Source: Tenacibaculum holothuriorum
Lineage (GTDB): Bacteria > Bacteroidota > Bacteroidia > Flavobacteriales > Flavobacteriaceae
Direction of reading: 5' to 3'
DNA: 64,000 nt
Assembly: GCF_002120225.1 (NCBI RefSeq)
Contig: NZ_LAPZ01000011.1
Span: forward strand, 89,238-153,237
Shown: one piece after another, positions 42,064-51,022 of the stretch
Layout: each line of letters starts with the position of its first letter
Numbering within the stretch: position 1 is the stretch's first letter
The notes under the pieces: model-generated
What the model saw: the letters and a program-made list of their open reading frames with translations, nothing else
What the model was told of the DNA's origin: nothing
Database searches by the model: none
Made by a program: the position numbers and the translations under genes

Positions 42064-44184
42064 TTAGTGCTTTACAGCAACATAATGTTTTTTCATTTGA
42101 AGTTCGCTTAATACATTTAAAGCTTCGTTCATATAAATGTCTTTCTTAAGGTTTTTGTGCCACGCCACTCTTTTATCTTTTAAGACGGTGTCTTTTTTAA
42201 GTAAACTCATTTCATAAGTTGGCGATAAAAAATCTAAGTTAGATTTAAACTTAAATACATCTTTAAAGCGTTTACCCTCTTCAGTACGTTTTTCACTTTC
42301 TTTTTTAAACGCATTATAGTTTAATGAATACTCTTTTTCATCTTGGTTTTTTCGTAACCACTTAGCATATTCATTTATTTTTTGAAACTTCGTATCGTTC
42401 ATAACTCTTTGCTTACTGTTGTAAACTACATCACCAAAGTTGCTGTAAGAGTTCGTAGCTGTGTATTTAGCTTGCGGAACTTTATCCCATTTTAAAGCAC
42501 CGTCTAAATCACGCTCACCAAAATCCATATAACTAAAACGACTTGGTAATGAAATATCAGAGTATACTCCTTCAATTTGAGTAGAACCTCCGTTAATTCT
42601 ATAGAATTTTTGAATGGTCATTTTTATAGCTCCCATATCATCTGGAAGTTGTTGGTAAAAACGATTGATAGGTAAAATGTTTTGAACTGTTCCTTTACCG
42701 TACGTTTGTTTACCACCAATTACAACTCCTCGTTTATAATCTTGCATTGCAGCAGCAAAAATTTCTGAAGCAGAAGCAGATAATTCATTCACCATTACTA
42801 CTAATGGTCCATCCCATTGAATTTTAGGATCAGTATCTTTTTTAACGATAGGATCTTCACCTCTATATTTTACTTGAACAATTGGTCCTTGGTTAATGAA
42901 TAATCCACCAATTTCAATGGCAGTCTTTAAAGAACCTCCACCATTATCACGTAAATCAACAATTAAACCTTCTACACCTTCTTTTTTAAGACGAGAAATT
43001 TCTTTTTCCATATCTTTAGCCGCATCTCTACGAGCTAAATCGTTAAAGTCAATATAGAATTTAGGTAAGTTAATAATACCATATTTTTTACCATCTTTTT
43101 CTACTACACTCGATTTTACAAAAGTTTCTTCTAACTCAACAATATCACGAATAATAGGAACTATTTTGGTAGAACCGTCTAATTTTTTCTTTACAGTTAA
43201 ACGAACCTCACTCCCTTTTTTTCCTTTGATAAAAGTAATAGCATCATCTAATCTCATACCTACAATATCTAAAGGTTCTTCGTCTCCTTGAGCTACTTTT
43301 AAAATAATATCACCAGCTTCTAATTCTCCTTGTTTCCATGCAGGACCACCAGAAATTAACTCAACTACTTTAGTGTAAATTCCATCTTTTTGTAAACGAG
43401 CTCCAATACCTTCTAATTTACCAGACATGTCTTGGTCAAAACGAGATTTTATTCTTGGAGACATATATGTAGTATGCGGATCGAAGCCACTTACAACACT
43501 ATTTAAGAAAGTTGAATACCAATCAGAATTTTCTAATTCTTCGATACGTAAATATAGATCATCCATGTTTTTAAGAACCTCAGTTCTTGCCTCATACTCT
43601 AATTCTTCAAAAGTTTTTTTCTTGAATTTTTTGTCTTTTTTAGCCTTTTCGTTTTGTTGATCTTCGGCATCTTCAATTCTACTTAATACCGAAAGTTTTA
43701 ATTGCTTACGCCAGTAATCAACTAATTCAACTTCGTTTTTTGCAAAAGGAACTTTATCGTAATCAATATTTATTTTTTCCTTTTTGTTATAATCGAAAGG
43801 GTTTGCTAAAACAGCTCTATAGGTGTTTTTTGCTGATTTCATTTTTTCTAAAAAACGGCCATAAACCAACTTGTAAAAATCGATGTTAGATTTTTGTAAT
43901 TGATCATCGATAGAATATTTGTATTGAGAAAATTCTTTTAAATCTTCTTGCGTAAAATAACGTTTGTTTGGGTCTAAACCATCAATAAAGTTTTTGTAAA
44001 CATGTTCAGAAAAATCGTCATTTAATTCTTTTTGAACATAATGAAAGCGACTTAAAATGTTTTTTAAAACGTATATAATTATACGGTCTTTGTTTGGGTC
44101 TTTTGTTACTGTTTCATTTGCAGAAACAGTATTGCTAAATAAAATACTAAGTGCTAATAGAGGAATAAAAAATTTCGTCTTCAT
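42064..44184 (-). CDS. prc: Tail-specific (C-terminal processing) S41 peptidase
   Basis: Periplasmic protease cleaving proteins from their C-termini. 706 residues: signal peptide (1-22, SANE), helical N-terminal region with the typical NDRII.YVLKNILSRFHY-type start, PDZ domain (about 245-330; LEGIGARLQKDGIYTKV), S41 catalytic core with LRDNGGGSL, the nucleophile in LSASASEIFAAAMQDY and the Lys in GGKQTYGKGTVQ, then a DUF3340-like C-terminal domain. Length and order match Prc of Gram-negatives. Monocistronic with a strong terminator. Confidence 0.93.
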   Translation of the reverse strand: MKTKFFIPLLALSILFSNTVSANETVTKDPNKDRIIIYVLKNILSRFHYVQKELNDDFSEHVYKNFIDGLDPNKRYFTQEDLKEFSQYKYSIDDQLQKSNIDFYKLVYGRFLEKMKSAKNTYRAVLANPFDYNKKEKINIDYDKVPFAKNEVELVDYWRKQLKLSVLSRIEDAEDQQNEKAKKDKKFKKKTFEELEYEARTEVLKNMDDLYLRIEELENSDWYSTFLNSVVSGFDPHTTYMSPRIKSRFDQDMSGKLEGIGARLQKDGIYTKVVELISGGPAWKQGELEAGDIILKVAQGDEEPLDIVGMRLDDAITFIKGKKGSEVRLTVKKKLDGSTKIVPIIRDIVELEETFVKSSVVEKDGKKYGIINLPKFYIDFNDLARRDAAKDMEKEISRLKKEGVEGLIVDLRDNGGGSLKTAIEIGGLFINQGPIVQVKYRGEDPIVKKDTDPKIQWDGPLVVMVNELSASASEIFAAAMQDYKRGVVIGGKQTYGKGTVQNILPINRFYQQLPDDMGAIKMTIQKFYRINGGSTQIEGVYSDISLPSRFSYMDFGERDLDGALKWDKVPQAKYTATNSYSNFGDVVYNSKQRVMNDTKFQKINEYAKWLRKNQDEKEYSLNYNAFKKESEKRTEEGKRFKDVFKFKSNLDFLSPTYEMSLLKKDTVLKDKRVAWHKNLKKDIYMNEALNVLSELQMKKHYVAVKH

Positions 44185-44254
44185 AAATCTTCAGTCGTTG
44201 TTTTATAGATTAGGTTACACCTTTGGCTAAGCTACTAAAATAATGCCAATATTT

Positions 44255-44776
44255 TTAGTTTTTCTTTTTTTTGTAAATGCCTTTAAAAACTTCTCTTATT
44301 TTTTTGTTATCTAAACCCATATAATCCCAAACCTGGGTTACGGATCCGTCGTTATTTTTTGTCCAAGTAATTTGATTGTAATAATTTCCTTTGGGAGTTT
44401 TAACAACATCACTACTCAATACCATAGAATTATTTTTAAAGTTTCCTTTTAGGTTGAGTGAAAATCCTGAATTATCTACCCAAACTTGATTCCAACTTTT
44501 ATCTGCCTTATTGTAATAGTTATAACTTGTTCCTTGATTTTTAGAAGTTTTAGAACTCCAATTTTCTTGAATAGTACAAGCATTAGGCATTTTTACAATT
44601 TTGTTGTTTCCTATTAGCTTGCCGTCAGTATTATAAACATTCCAATCACCAATCCAAAAATCAAATTGCTTATATTCTTTAGAACTACATGGAATTTTAC
44701 TGTCCGATTGTCCCCAAATAATTGAGAAAAAAGTGCTAATTAAAAAGAATAGCAAAAATAAAAGAGAACGTATCAT
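44255..44776 (-). CDS. Secreted DUF1579-like protein
   Basis: 173 residues: signal peptide (1-22, ending IWGQ) and a small beta-barrel-like domain with the FWIGDWNVYN motif and an early Cys (IPCSSKEYKQFDFWIG), TCTIQENWSS-like segment, and WTKNNDGSVTQVWDYM near the C-terminus. The pattern resembles DUF1579-type calycin-like proteins. Function unknown. Divergent from surE across about 115 bases. Confidence 0.65.
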   Translation of the reverse strand: MIRSLLFLLFFLISTFFSIIWGQSDSKIPCSSKEYKQFDFWIGDWNVYNTDGKLIGNNKIVKMPNACTIQENWSSKTSKNQGTSYNYYNKADKSWNQVWVDNSGFSLNLKGNFKNNSMVLSSDVVKTPKGNYYNQITWTKNNDGSVTQVWDYMGLDNKKIREVFKGIYKKKKN

Positions 44777-44867
44777 AAGGCAGTTGAGTTTTGATTACCA
44801 CAAGTTTACACATAAAAACAAGCTTTCTGTCTTTACAAAATGTTAAAAATTAATGCTTTTTTTATCT

Positions 44868-44875
44868 TACATTTG
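44868..44875 (+). promoter_or_regulatory. -7 promoter element of the surE operon
   Basis: TACATTTG, 18 bases before the surE ATG. No clear TTG at the right distance. Confidence 0.45.
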
Positions 44876-44893
44876 TTGTAAAACTTACCGAGT

Positions 44894-45664
44894 ATGCAAG
44901 AGAAACCACTAATTCTGGTAACTAACGATGATGGAATTACCGCTCCAGGTATTCGAATGTTGATAGAAATAATGAATAAAATAGGAGACGTTGTTGTAGT
45001 TGCACCTGATAGCCCCCAAAGTGGAATGGGACATGCAATAACCGTAAATAACGTTTTACATTGCAATCCGATTACAATTGATGATGGTCCGCAAATTGAA
45101 TACAGTTGCTCTGGTACGCCAGCGGATTGTGTTAAAATGGCAAAGAATAAAATTTTAAATAGAACACCAGATTTATGTGTTTCAGGAATTAATCATGGTT
45201 CTAATTCTTCAATAAATGTAATTTATTCTGGTACGATGAGTGCTGCCGTTGAAGCTGGAATTGAAGGGATACCTGCTATTGGTTTTTCACTGTTAGATTT
45301 CGATTGGCATGCCGATTTTAGAGCAGCTAAAAAGTTTATAGAAAAAATTACATTAAACGTTTTGTTAAACGGATTGCCAGATGGTGTTGTGTTGAATGTT
45401 AATATTCCGAAGTTAAAAGAAAACGAGATTAAAGGAATACGAGTTTGTAGACAAGCCAATGGTTATTGGAAAGAAGATTTTGACAAACGTAAAAGTCCGT
45501 ACGGTAAAGAATATTATTGGTTATCTGGTGAGTTTGTAAACAAAGACAAAGGTCAAGACACTGATATTTGGGCTTTGGAAAACGGATATGTTTCTGTAGT
45601 GCCAGTTCAATTTGATATGACAGCACATCATGCCATTCAAAAATTAAATACATGGGAGTTATAA
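44894..45664 (+). CDS. surE: 5'/3'-nucleotidase SurE
   Basis: Metal-dependent survival protein that dephosphorylates nucleoside monophosphates. 256 residues with the N-terminal metal site ILVTNDDGITAPGI (D-D), the ...SGMGHAIT segment, CSGTPADCVKMA, and VSGINHGSNSSINVIYSGTMSAAVEAG (Asn metal ligand). Length is normal. It heads an operon: its last 13 bases overlap a small membrane protein gene, then lpxB follows by 9 bases. Confidence 0.96.
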   Translation: MQEKPLILVTNDDGITAPGIRMLIEIMNKIGDVVVVAPDSPQSGMGHAITVNNVLHCNPITIDDGPQIEYSCSGTPADCVKMAKNKILNRTPDLCVSGINHGSNSSINVIYSGTMSAAVEAGIEGIPAIGFSLLDFDWHADFRAAKKFIEKITLNVLLNGLPDGVVLNVNIPKLKENEIKGIRVCRQANGYWKEDFDKRKSPYGKEYYWLSGEFVNKDKGQDTDIWALENGYVSVVPVQFDMTAHHAIQKLNTWEL

Positions 45665-45939
45665 AAAAAGAAATAGCCATAGGAGTATTGATTTCATTAT
45701 TGGCAACCTTTTGCGGTCTGTTTTTATATTTAGAATATGTATCGGATTCTGGTTTTGTCAATACTATTAAAGTGATAAGAGAAGGAGGAGCCTTAGGTAC
45801 GGCCATAGCTATTGCAGCAATTCCTAACTTATTTGTGTTTTTTATATTCTTAAAGAAAAACCAAGATTATAGAGCGCGAGGTGTTTTAATAGGAACCATT
45901 TTAATAACACTATTAACTTTTGCACTTAAAGTTTTATAA
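45652..45939 (+). CDS. Small membrane protein between surE and lpxB
   Basis: 95 residues with three hydrophobic helices (about 8-28, 46-66, 75-95) and a KKNQDYRARG loop between the last two. Conserved-looking but not assignable to a function. The ATG overlaps the surE end by 13 bases, a strong sign of coupling, and the position before lpxB suggests an envelope role, which is inference only. Confidence 0.72.
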   Translation: MGVIKKEIAIGVLISLLATFCGLFLYLEYVSDSGFVNTIKVIREGGALGTAIAIAAIPNLFVFFIFLKKNQDYRARGVLIGTILITLLTFALKVL

Positions 45940-45948
45940 CTGCATTTT

Positions 45949-47058
45949 ATGAAGTATTATATTCTTGCAGGTGAAGCATCGGGAGACTTACATGGAGCTA
46001 ATTTAATGAAGGCTCTTTACAAAGAAGATCCTAAAGCAAATATTCGTTTTTGGGGAGGAGATTTAATGCAAGCTCAAGGAGGAACACTTGTAAAGCACTA
46101 CAAAGAACGTGCTTTTATGGGGTTTGTTGAGGTGTTAATGAATCTTAGAAAGATTCTAGGAATGATATCTTTTTGTAAGAAAGATATTGAAGAATTTAAT
46201 CCAGATGTAATTGTATTTATTGACAATTCAGGATTTAATCTCCGCATAGCTAAATGGGCAAAAGAAAAAGGATTTAAAACCAATTATTATATCTCACCTC
46301 AAGTTTGGGCAAGTAGAGCAAGCAGAGTTAAAAGTATTAAGAGAGATATTGACGAGATGTTTGTTATACTTCCTTTTGAAAAAGAATTTTACAAGAAGTA
46401 TGATTACGATGTGCATTTTGTTGGTCACCCGTTAATTGACGGAATTGCAGGTAGAAAACAAGTTGATGAAGAAGTTTTTAGAAAAAAACATAATTTAGGA
46501 GATAAAGAGATTATAGCTTTATTGCCTGGGAGTAGAAAACAAGAAATAACAAAAATGCTTTCGGTAATGCTTTCTTTGGTAGAAGAATATCCACAATATC
46601 AATTTGTGGTTGCAGGAGCTCCAAGTCAAACAAATGAGTTTTATCAAGAGTTTATTCAGCAAAAAAATGTAAAATTTATTAGTAATAAAACCTATGATTT
46701 GTTAAGTATTTCTTTTGCTGCTTTGGTAGCTTCAGGAACTGCAACTTTAGAAACAGCTCTGTTTAAAGTACCTCAAGTAGTTTGTTATAAAGGAAGTAAT
46801 ATTTCGTATCAAATAGCGAAAAGAATAATCACGTTGAAATATATTTCTTTAGTGAATTTAATTATGGATAAACCTGTGGTTACAGAGTTAATTCAGAATG
46901 ATTTTACCAAAGAAAATTTAAAAAAGGAACTCGATAAAATCTTAGACGAAAAGCATAGAGAACAATTGTTTTTAGACTATTTTGAGTTAGAACAAAAGCT
47001 AGGAGGTAAGGGAGCTTCTGAAAAAACTGCGAAACTTATTGTTGAAGGAATCCAGTAA
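45949..47058 (+). CDS. lpxB: Lipid-A-disaccharide synthase
   Basis: Glycosyltransferase (GT19) that joins UDP-2,3-diacylglucosamine and lipid X in lipid A synthesis, peripheral at the inner membrane. 369 residues: MKYYILAGEASGDLHGANLM at the N-terminus, FIDNSGFNLRIAKWAKEKG, YYISPQVWASRASRVKSIK, HFVGHPLID, IALLPGSRKQEI and ALVASGTATLETALFKVPQVV are all hallmark LpxB segments. Third gene of the surE operon. Confidence 0.96.
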   Translation: MKYYILAGEASGDLHGANLMKALYKEDPKANIRFWGGDLMQAQGGTLVKHYKERAFMGFVEVLMNLRKILGMISFCKKDIEEFNPDVIVFIDNSGFNLRIAKWAKEKGFKTNYYISPQVWASRASRVKSIKRDIDEMFVILPFEKEFYKKYDYDVHFVGHPLIDGIAGRKQVDEEVFRKKHNLGDKEIIALLPGSRKQEITKMLSVMLSLVEEYPQYQFVVAGAPSQTNEFYQEFIQQKNVKFISNKTYDLLSISFAALVASGTATLETALFKVPQVVCYKGSNISYQIAKRIITLKYISLVNLIMDKPVVTELIQNDFTKENLKKELDKILDEKHREQLFLDYFELEQKLGGKGASEKTAKLIVEGIQ

Positions 47059-47066
47059 GTATGTCT

Positions 47067-47128
47067 TCTCGAGTGCAGTCGAGAGATATAAGATAAATGA
47101 ATAGAATTAAATCTCGACTGCGCTCGAT
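47067..47128. repeat. Inverted pair of a dispersed repeat between lpxB and a lipoprotein gene
   Basis: TCTCGAGTGCAGTCGAGA (47067-47084) and TCTCGACTGCGCTCGA (47113-47128) pair with one G-T wobble across about 28 bases; each arm is itself nearly palindromic. The TCGACTGCGCTCGA core is a familiar intergenic repeat in flavobacteria. The transcript would form a strong hairpin just before the NlpC/P60 gene. Confidence 0.7.
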
Positions 47129-47139
47129 TTGACAAAGAA

Positions 47140-47664
47140 ATGATAAAAAAACTACTCTACATTTTAACAGTTTCTCTTTTGATGATTTCTTGTGGATCTT
47201 CAAAAAAAGTAGCAACAAAGCATAAAACAAATATTCCGAAGAAAGAGCAGGGTGAAGTAAAACAGAATTCAAATTCATCCTCTTTAGCTGATAAAGTTGT
47301 TTGGACTGCGGTTACTTACAAAGGTGTTCCGTATCGTTTCGGTGGAATGAATCGTAGAGGGATGGATTGTTCGGGCTTAATACACACTTCTTTTAAACAA
47401 CGAAATGTAACTTTACCTAGAACATCGAAGGAAATGTATACACAAGGGTATGAAATACCTTTAAGAAAAGTGCAAAGGGGAGATTTGTTGTTTTTTAAAA
47501 CTTCTAGAAAAAGAGGACGTGTAAATCATGTTGGTTTGGTTACTTCAGTAAAAAACGGTGATATTCGGTTTATACACTCAACAAGTTCAAGAGGGGTTAT
47601 CGTTACATCTCTATATAGTAATTATTGGAGAAAAGCATTTATAAAGGCAAAAAGAGTGTTGTAG
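47140..47664 (+). CDS. NlpC/P60 lipoprotein hydrolase (first of a pair)
   Basis: Probable peptidoglycan endopeptidase anchored in the outer membrane. 174 residues: lipoprotein signal with lipobox LMISC (Cys near 18), basic/Ser-rich linker, then an NlpC/P60 (C40) domain with Cys in GMDCSGLIHTSF, His in RVNHVGLVTS and the third polar position in RFIHSTSSRGV. Length is short, typical of single-domain Bacteroidota C40 lipoproteins. The next gene starts one base later and is a close paralogue. Confidence 0.92.
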   Translation: MIKKLLYILTVSLLMISCGSSKKVATKHKTNIPKKEQGEVKQNSNSSSLADKVVWTAVTYKGVPYRFGGMNRRGMDCSGLIHTSFKQRNVTLPRTSKEMYTQGYEIPLRKVQRGDLLFFKTSRKRGRVNHVGLVTSVKNGDIRFIHSTSSRGVIVTSLYSNYWRKAFIKAKRVL

Positions 47665-47665
47665 T

Positions 47666-48163
47666 ATGAATAGAAAACTACTACTTTTAATTCTTATTTT
47701 AAGTTTTATTACTTTTCGTTATTGTACTCAAGGAAAAAGTGAAAATTCAAAAGAAAATGTTTCTGAGAATAGTCAAGTCTTAAAAGTTGATAAACTCCTA
47801 AAGGTTGCGAATTCTTATAAAGGAGTTGCTTATAGAGCAGGAGGAACTTCACGAAAAGGAATGGATTGCTCTGGTTTAGTAAATACTTCATTTAAACAAA
47901 TTAATGTAAGTTTACCTCGTTCTTCTAAAGCTATGAGTACTCATGGTAAAGCAATAGATTTGAACGAAGTACAAATAGGTGATTTACTTTTTTTTGATAT
48001 AGCTCGGTTAAAAGGAGGTGTCAATCATGTTGGGCTAGTTACTTCAACGTCTAATGGAAATATTCAATTTATTCATTCAACAACTTCAAAAGGAGTTATT
48101 GTATCTTCTATGAATGAAGCATATTGGAAAAAAGAGTTTGTAAAAGCGAAACGTATTTTGTGA
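47666..48163 (+). CDS. NlpC/P60 hydrolase (second of a pair)
   Basis: 165-residue tandem paralogue of the previous gene: GMDCSGLVNTSFKQINVSLPRSSKAM against GMDCSG..., with the same His (GVNHVGLVTS) and FIHSTTSKGV. The N-terminus has a hydrophobic signal (MNRKLLLLILILSF) and a Cys near 20 (FRYC) that is a poor lipobox, so it may be lipid-anchored or simply secreted. It is cotranscribed with the first copy. The pair probably arose by local duplication. Confidence 0.9.
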   Translation: MNRKLLLLILILSFITFRYCTQGKSENSKENVSENSQVLKVDKLLKVANSYKGVAYRAGGTSRKGMDCSGLVNTSFKQINVSLPRSSKAMSTHGKAIDLNEVQIGDLLFFDIARLKGGVNHVGLVTSTSNGNIQFIHSTTSKGVIVSSMNEAYWKKEFVKAKRIL

Positions 48164-48191
48164 TTTATTTCGCTTTTACAGAGGGGTGTTT

Positions 48192-49055
48192 TTATGATTT
48201 TATCATTTTAATAAATTCGTTTACATATTGATCTTCATAATCATAAATAGCCATAATATGTTTACTGTTAATATCCCAAAATTGAGTATTGGCTTTATTT
48301 GATGCATCGTAAATGTTTCGTCCTAATTTATATGGAACTTGAACGTCAGATTTACTATGTAAAATTAGCGTAGGGATGTTTAGTTTTTTTATCTCTTCTT
48401 CTGCAGGAAAATCGTTGTTCATTATTAGAGGGACTATCCATTTAAAGTTTTCTAACTTTAGTATTCTTGCGTATACTTTTCCAATATCAGGAAATGAACT
48501 AAAAGTTCCTTCTAATATTAATCCTTTTATTTTTTCTTGTCTTTCACTAGCAGTCATAGTAGCAAAAGTTCCGCCTAAAGATTGTCCCCAAATTACAATA
48601 GGTTTTCCTTTAATCTCATTCATTTTTGTAACTTTATCAAAAACAAATAAGGCATCCTTTTTTAAAACCAATGAATTATTTGCTTCGCCTGTTGACTTTC
48701 CAAAATCTCTACGCTCAAAACAAAATACCTGAAAACCTTTTTTTAAAAGTGGTTTATAAGATTTTTGAATAGAAGACATTAAATGCATTCCTTTACCAGA
48801 ATAATGAAAAATTGTTCCTATTGGTTCTAGTGAATCTGGTTTGAAAAGAACTCCATGTAATTTTATATCTTTATCTACATCGAAATAAAATTCTTGATGA
48901 TTTAGTTCTGATGTAAATTCAGCATAATCGGTTCCATTCATTTGATAAATCATTTTATCTGAAAACCTTGAAAATCTAAGAAATAAAATGATTAACACTA
49001 ATAATGAAAAAATTACGAGTGCTAACCATTTTGCAAATTTTAAAATCTTTTTCAT
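48192..49055 (-). CDS. Membrane-anchored alpha/beta hydrolase
   Basis: 287 residues: N-terminal helix (about 10-28) and an alpha/beta-hydrolase fold of the serine aminopeptidase S33/dienelactone hydrolase-like type. Nucleophile elbow GQSLGG near residue 160; Asp in LILHSKSDVQVPY and His in INSKHIMAIYD complete a plausible triad. Substrate unknown. It follows the S41 peptidase gene by 7 bases on the minus strand, so the two are cotranscribed. Confidence 0.85.
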   Translation of the reverse strand: MKKILKFAKWLALVIFSLLVLIILFLRFSRFSDKMIYQMNGTDYAEFTSELNHQEFYFDVDKDIKLHGVLFKPDSLEPIGTIFHYSGKGMHLMSSIQKSYKPLLKKGFQVFCFERRDFGKSTGEANNSLVLKKDALFVFDKVTKMNEIKGKPIVIWGQSLGGTFATMTASERQEKIKGLILEGTFSSFPDIGKVYARILKLENFKWIVPLIMNNDFPAEEEIKKLNIPTLILHSKSDVQVPYKLGRNIYDASNKANTQFWDINSKHIMAIYDYEDQYVNEFIKMIKS

Positions 49056-49062
49056 AGAATTT

Positions 49063-50703
49063 TTACTTAATAGTATTTAGGGTTTTCATAGCAAGTTTTC
49101 CCACTTCTCCGACAGAATCTATTGATATAGATTTATTAAGTAAAGCTTTAGCTTTTTCTTTATCTCCAATTTTTAAATAAGCTTCTCCCAAGCTTTTATA
49201 AGCATTTGCTGAGTTTGGAAAAAGTTGTGTTACTAATGAAAATATACCAATAGCAGGTTGATATTGACCTTGTTGTAATAATAAATTTCCTGTGTCAATA
49301 AACTTTCTTTCAAAATCAAAAAACTTATAGCGTGGATCTTGTGCCATTTTAATAACCTCTTTTTGTAGTACTTGCATATCTCCTTTCATAAATAAGGTTC
49401 TGATGTATTCCATAGGTCTTAAAATATAACCTTCAGGGTTAAAGTTGAAGATTGCATCTAAAACAGGATCTTCATTGTTTTTATACTGGTTAAAATTCAT
49501 ATCAACAGATAACTGAGGTGCTAACCAAGGATCGTTTTCCCAAGGAGCTTTATCTTGCCACCATGCGAACGATAATTGTACTTTAAGTTTACTATTAGGT
49601 AGTTCAACTGCAGAAGCATCACCATAAAAATTAACATTTTCACTTGTAGGTTCACCAACAAATATGGCGTTGGTATAACTGTCTAAACGATTTACTAAGT
49701 TTTGACAAGCTGAAAATGTATTTCTTCCTAAGATGACAAATAATTTACCTTCTTGGTTGATTTTCTTAGTTTCAATAATCCCTGTGATTATAGGCTTGAG
49801 CAAATAATTATTTCCACCTCCATTTAAACGAACATCTAAAATTAATTTTTCTACATCATTGTTTTCAATAAATTCAAAAACACGTTTGTAAAATGCTTCT
49901 ATACTTTCTGACTTGTCATCTCTAATACGGCTATGTCTTACGTATACTGCTTTTTGTTTTGGCAAATATTCGTAGAAATATATTTTATCTAAATTTTTAA
50001 GATATAAAGGTGTTTTATCTTGGTTTCTTGCACTTAACCAATCGTTTTTTTGCTGTACAAATCTATATGTTAAAGGAATTCTTTTCTTATTAGGTAAAAC
50101 GATAAAACTTTGTTGAAATTGACGCCCATTTTTCTCTAAAGTAAGTGTTATAGTTGATTGTAGGTTGTCAGTAATTCCTTGCGCATGTAATATTTCGGGG
50201 TATCGAATATTATTAATTCCATAAGCTTTAAAATATTGTGAGTTTTCTGCTTCAACTGTAGGTTCTATTGCTTTAAGAACTTCAGAAATAGGTTTTCCTT
50301 CTACTGCTATAACTTTTGCTCCTACTGCTTTAGGATAATTTTTGTGTGTTCCTTGAATATAAACACCATCATTAAATTGGTATATACGAAATGGAAGCCC
50401 TGAAAATTCAAAAGGTTTTTGATGAAAAGAAACATAGCTATGTCCGTATTTGAATAAAGATACAAGTCGAGAAAGTCCAACAATAACTTCATGTTCTTGT
50501 AGTTTTGGTATTTGCTTGTACAATTCATCAGCTGAAGCATTAAAATCATCAGCGGTTACTTTTTTAAATAAAAAAGGATATTTTTCATTTACTGTTTTCT
50601 TTAAAAAACGTACATCCTGTTGCCATTGTTTAGTAGTTATGTTTTCTTGTGCTGAGAGTTGAAAGAAAGATAATAAACTAAGTATTAATAGTGTTTTCTT
50701 CAT
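49063..50703 (-). CDS. Secreted S41-family peptidase with C-terminal TPR
   Basis: 546 residues: signal peptide (1-18, LSAQ), N-terminal cap, S41 core with LDVRLNGGGNNYLLKPI and nucleophile region RNTFSACQNLVNRLD and FVGEPTSENVNFYGDA, and two TPR units at the C-terminus (YQPAIGIFSLVTQLFPNSANAYKSLGEAYLKIGDKEKAKALLNKSI). It lacks the Prc-type Lys motif, as in tricorn-like S41 members. Target unknown. Cotranscribed with the alpha/beta hydrolase gene. Confidence 0.83.
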   Translation of the reverse strand: MKKTLLILSLLSFFQLSAQENITTKQWQQDVRFLKKTVNEKYPFLFKKVTADDFNASADELYKQIPKLQEHEVIVGLSRLVSLFKYGHSYVSFHQKPFEFSGLPFRIYQFNDGVYIQGTHKNYPKAVGAKVIAVEGKPISEVLKAIEPTVEAENSQYFKAYGINNIRYPEILHAQGITDNLQSTITLTLEKNGRQFQQSFIVLPNKKRIPLTYRFVQQKNDWLSARNQDKTPLYLKNLDKIYFYEYLPKQKAVYVRHSRIRDDKSESIEAFYKRVFEFIENNDVEKLILDVRLNGGGNNYLLKPIITGIIETKKINQEGKLFVILGRNTFSACQNLVNRLDSYTNAIFVGEPTSENVNFYGDASAVELPNSKLKVQLSFAWWQDKAPWENDPWLAPQLSVDMNFNQYKNNEDPVLDAIFNFNPEGYILRPMEYIRTLFMKGDMQVLQKEVIKMAQDPRYKFFDFERKFIDTGNLLLQQGQYQPAIGIFSLVTQLFPNSANAYKSLGEAYLKIGDKEKAKALLNKSISIDSVGEVGKLAMKTLNTIK

Positions 50704-51022
50704 GTTAGTAGTTATTAATAATGTTTCTGTGTTCTTAAAAGTTAATTAGATGATTGAATATTTTATAGTACTTAAGCTAAATACAGTATTAAAAATTGAA
50801 TAATACTTAAAATTAACATTAGTACTAATTTTATCATTAAAGCCATTGTGTTCGTTTTTATAGCTTCAAAATTAATTGATGAATAAATCTTTAGTATTAC
50901 ACTTATGGGTAGTTTTTAGAATTCTAAGAATAGCTCCTAGTAATTTATTTTATTTTTATCACTACTCTGTGGGGTAGTTTTTTAATGCTATATTTACGTG
51001 CTAAGCAGTATTCTTTATTTTT
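50704..51022. other. Gene-free divergent region with repeated GGGTAGTTTTT and a terminator-like hairpin
   Basis: 319 bases between divergent genes. No open frame worth calling. It holds two copies of GGGTAGTTTTT (50907-50917 and 50972-50982). The second is the right arm of a 7-bp hairpin ACTACTC-TGTG-GGGTAGT (50961-50978) followed by T6, which looks like a plus-strand terminator although no plus-strand gene precedes it. A TATATTTA -7-like element follows at 50989-50996. Confidence 0.5.
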
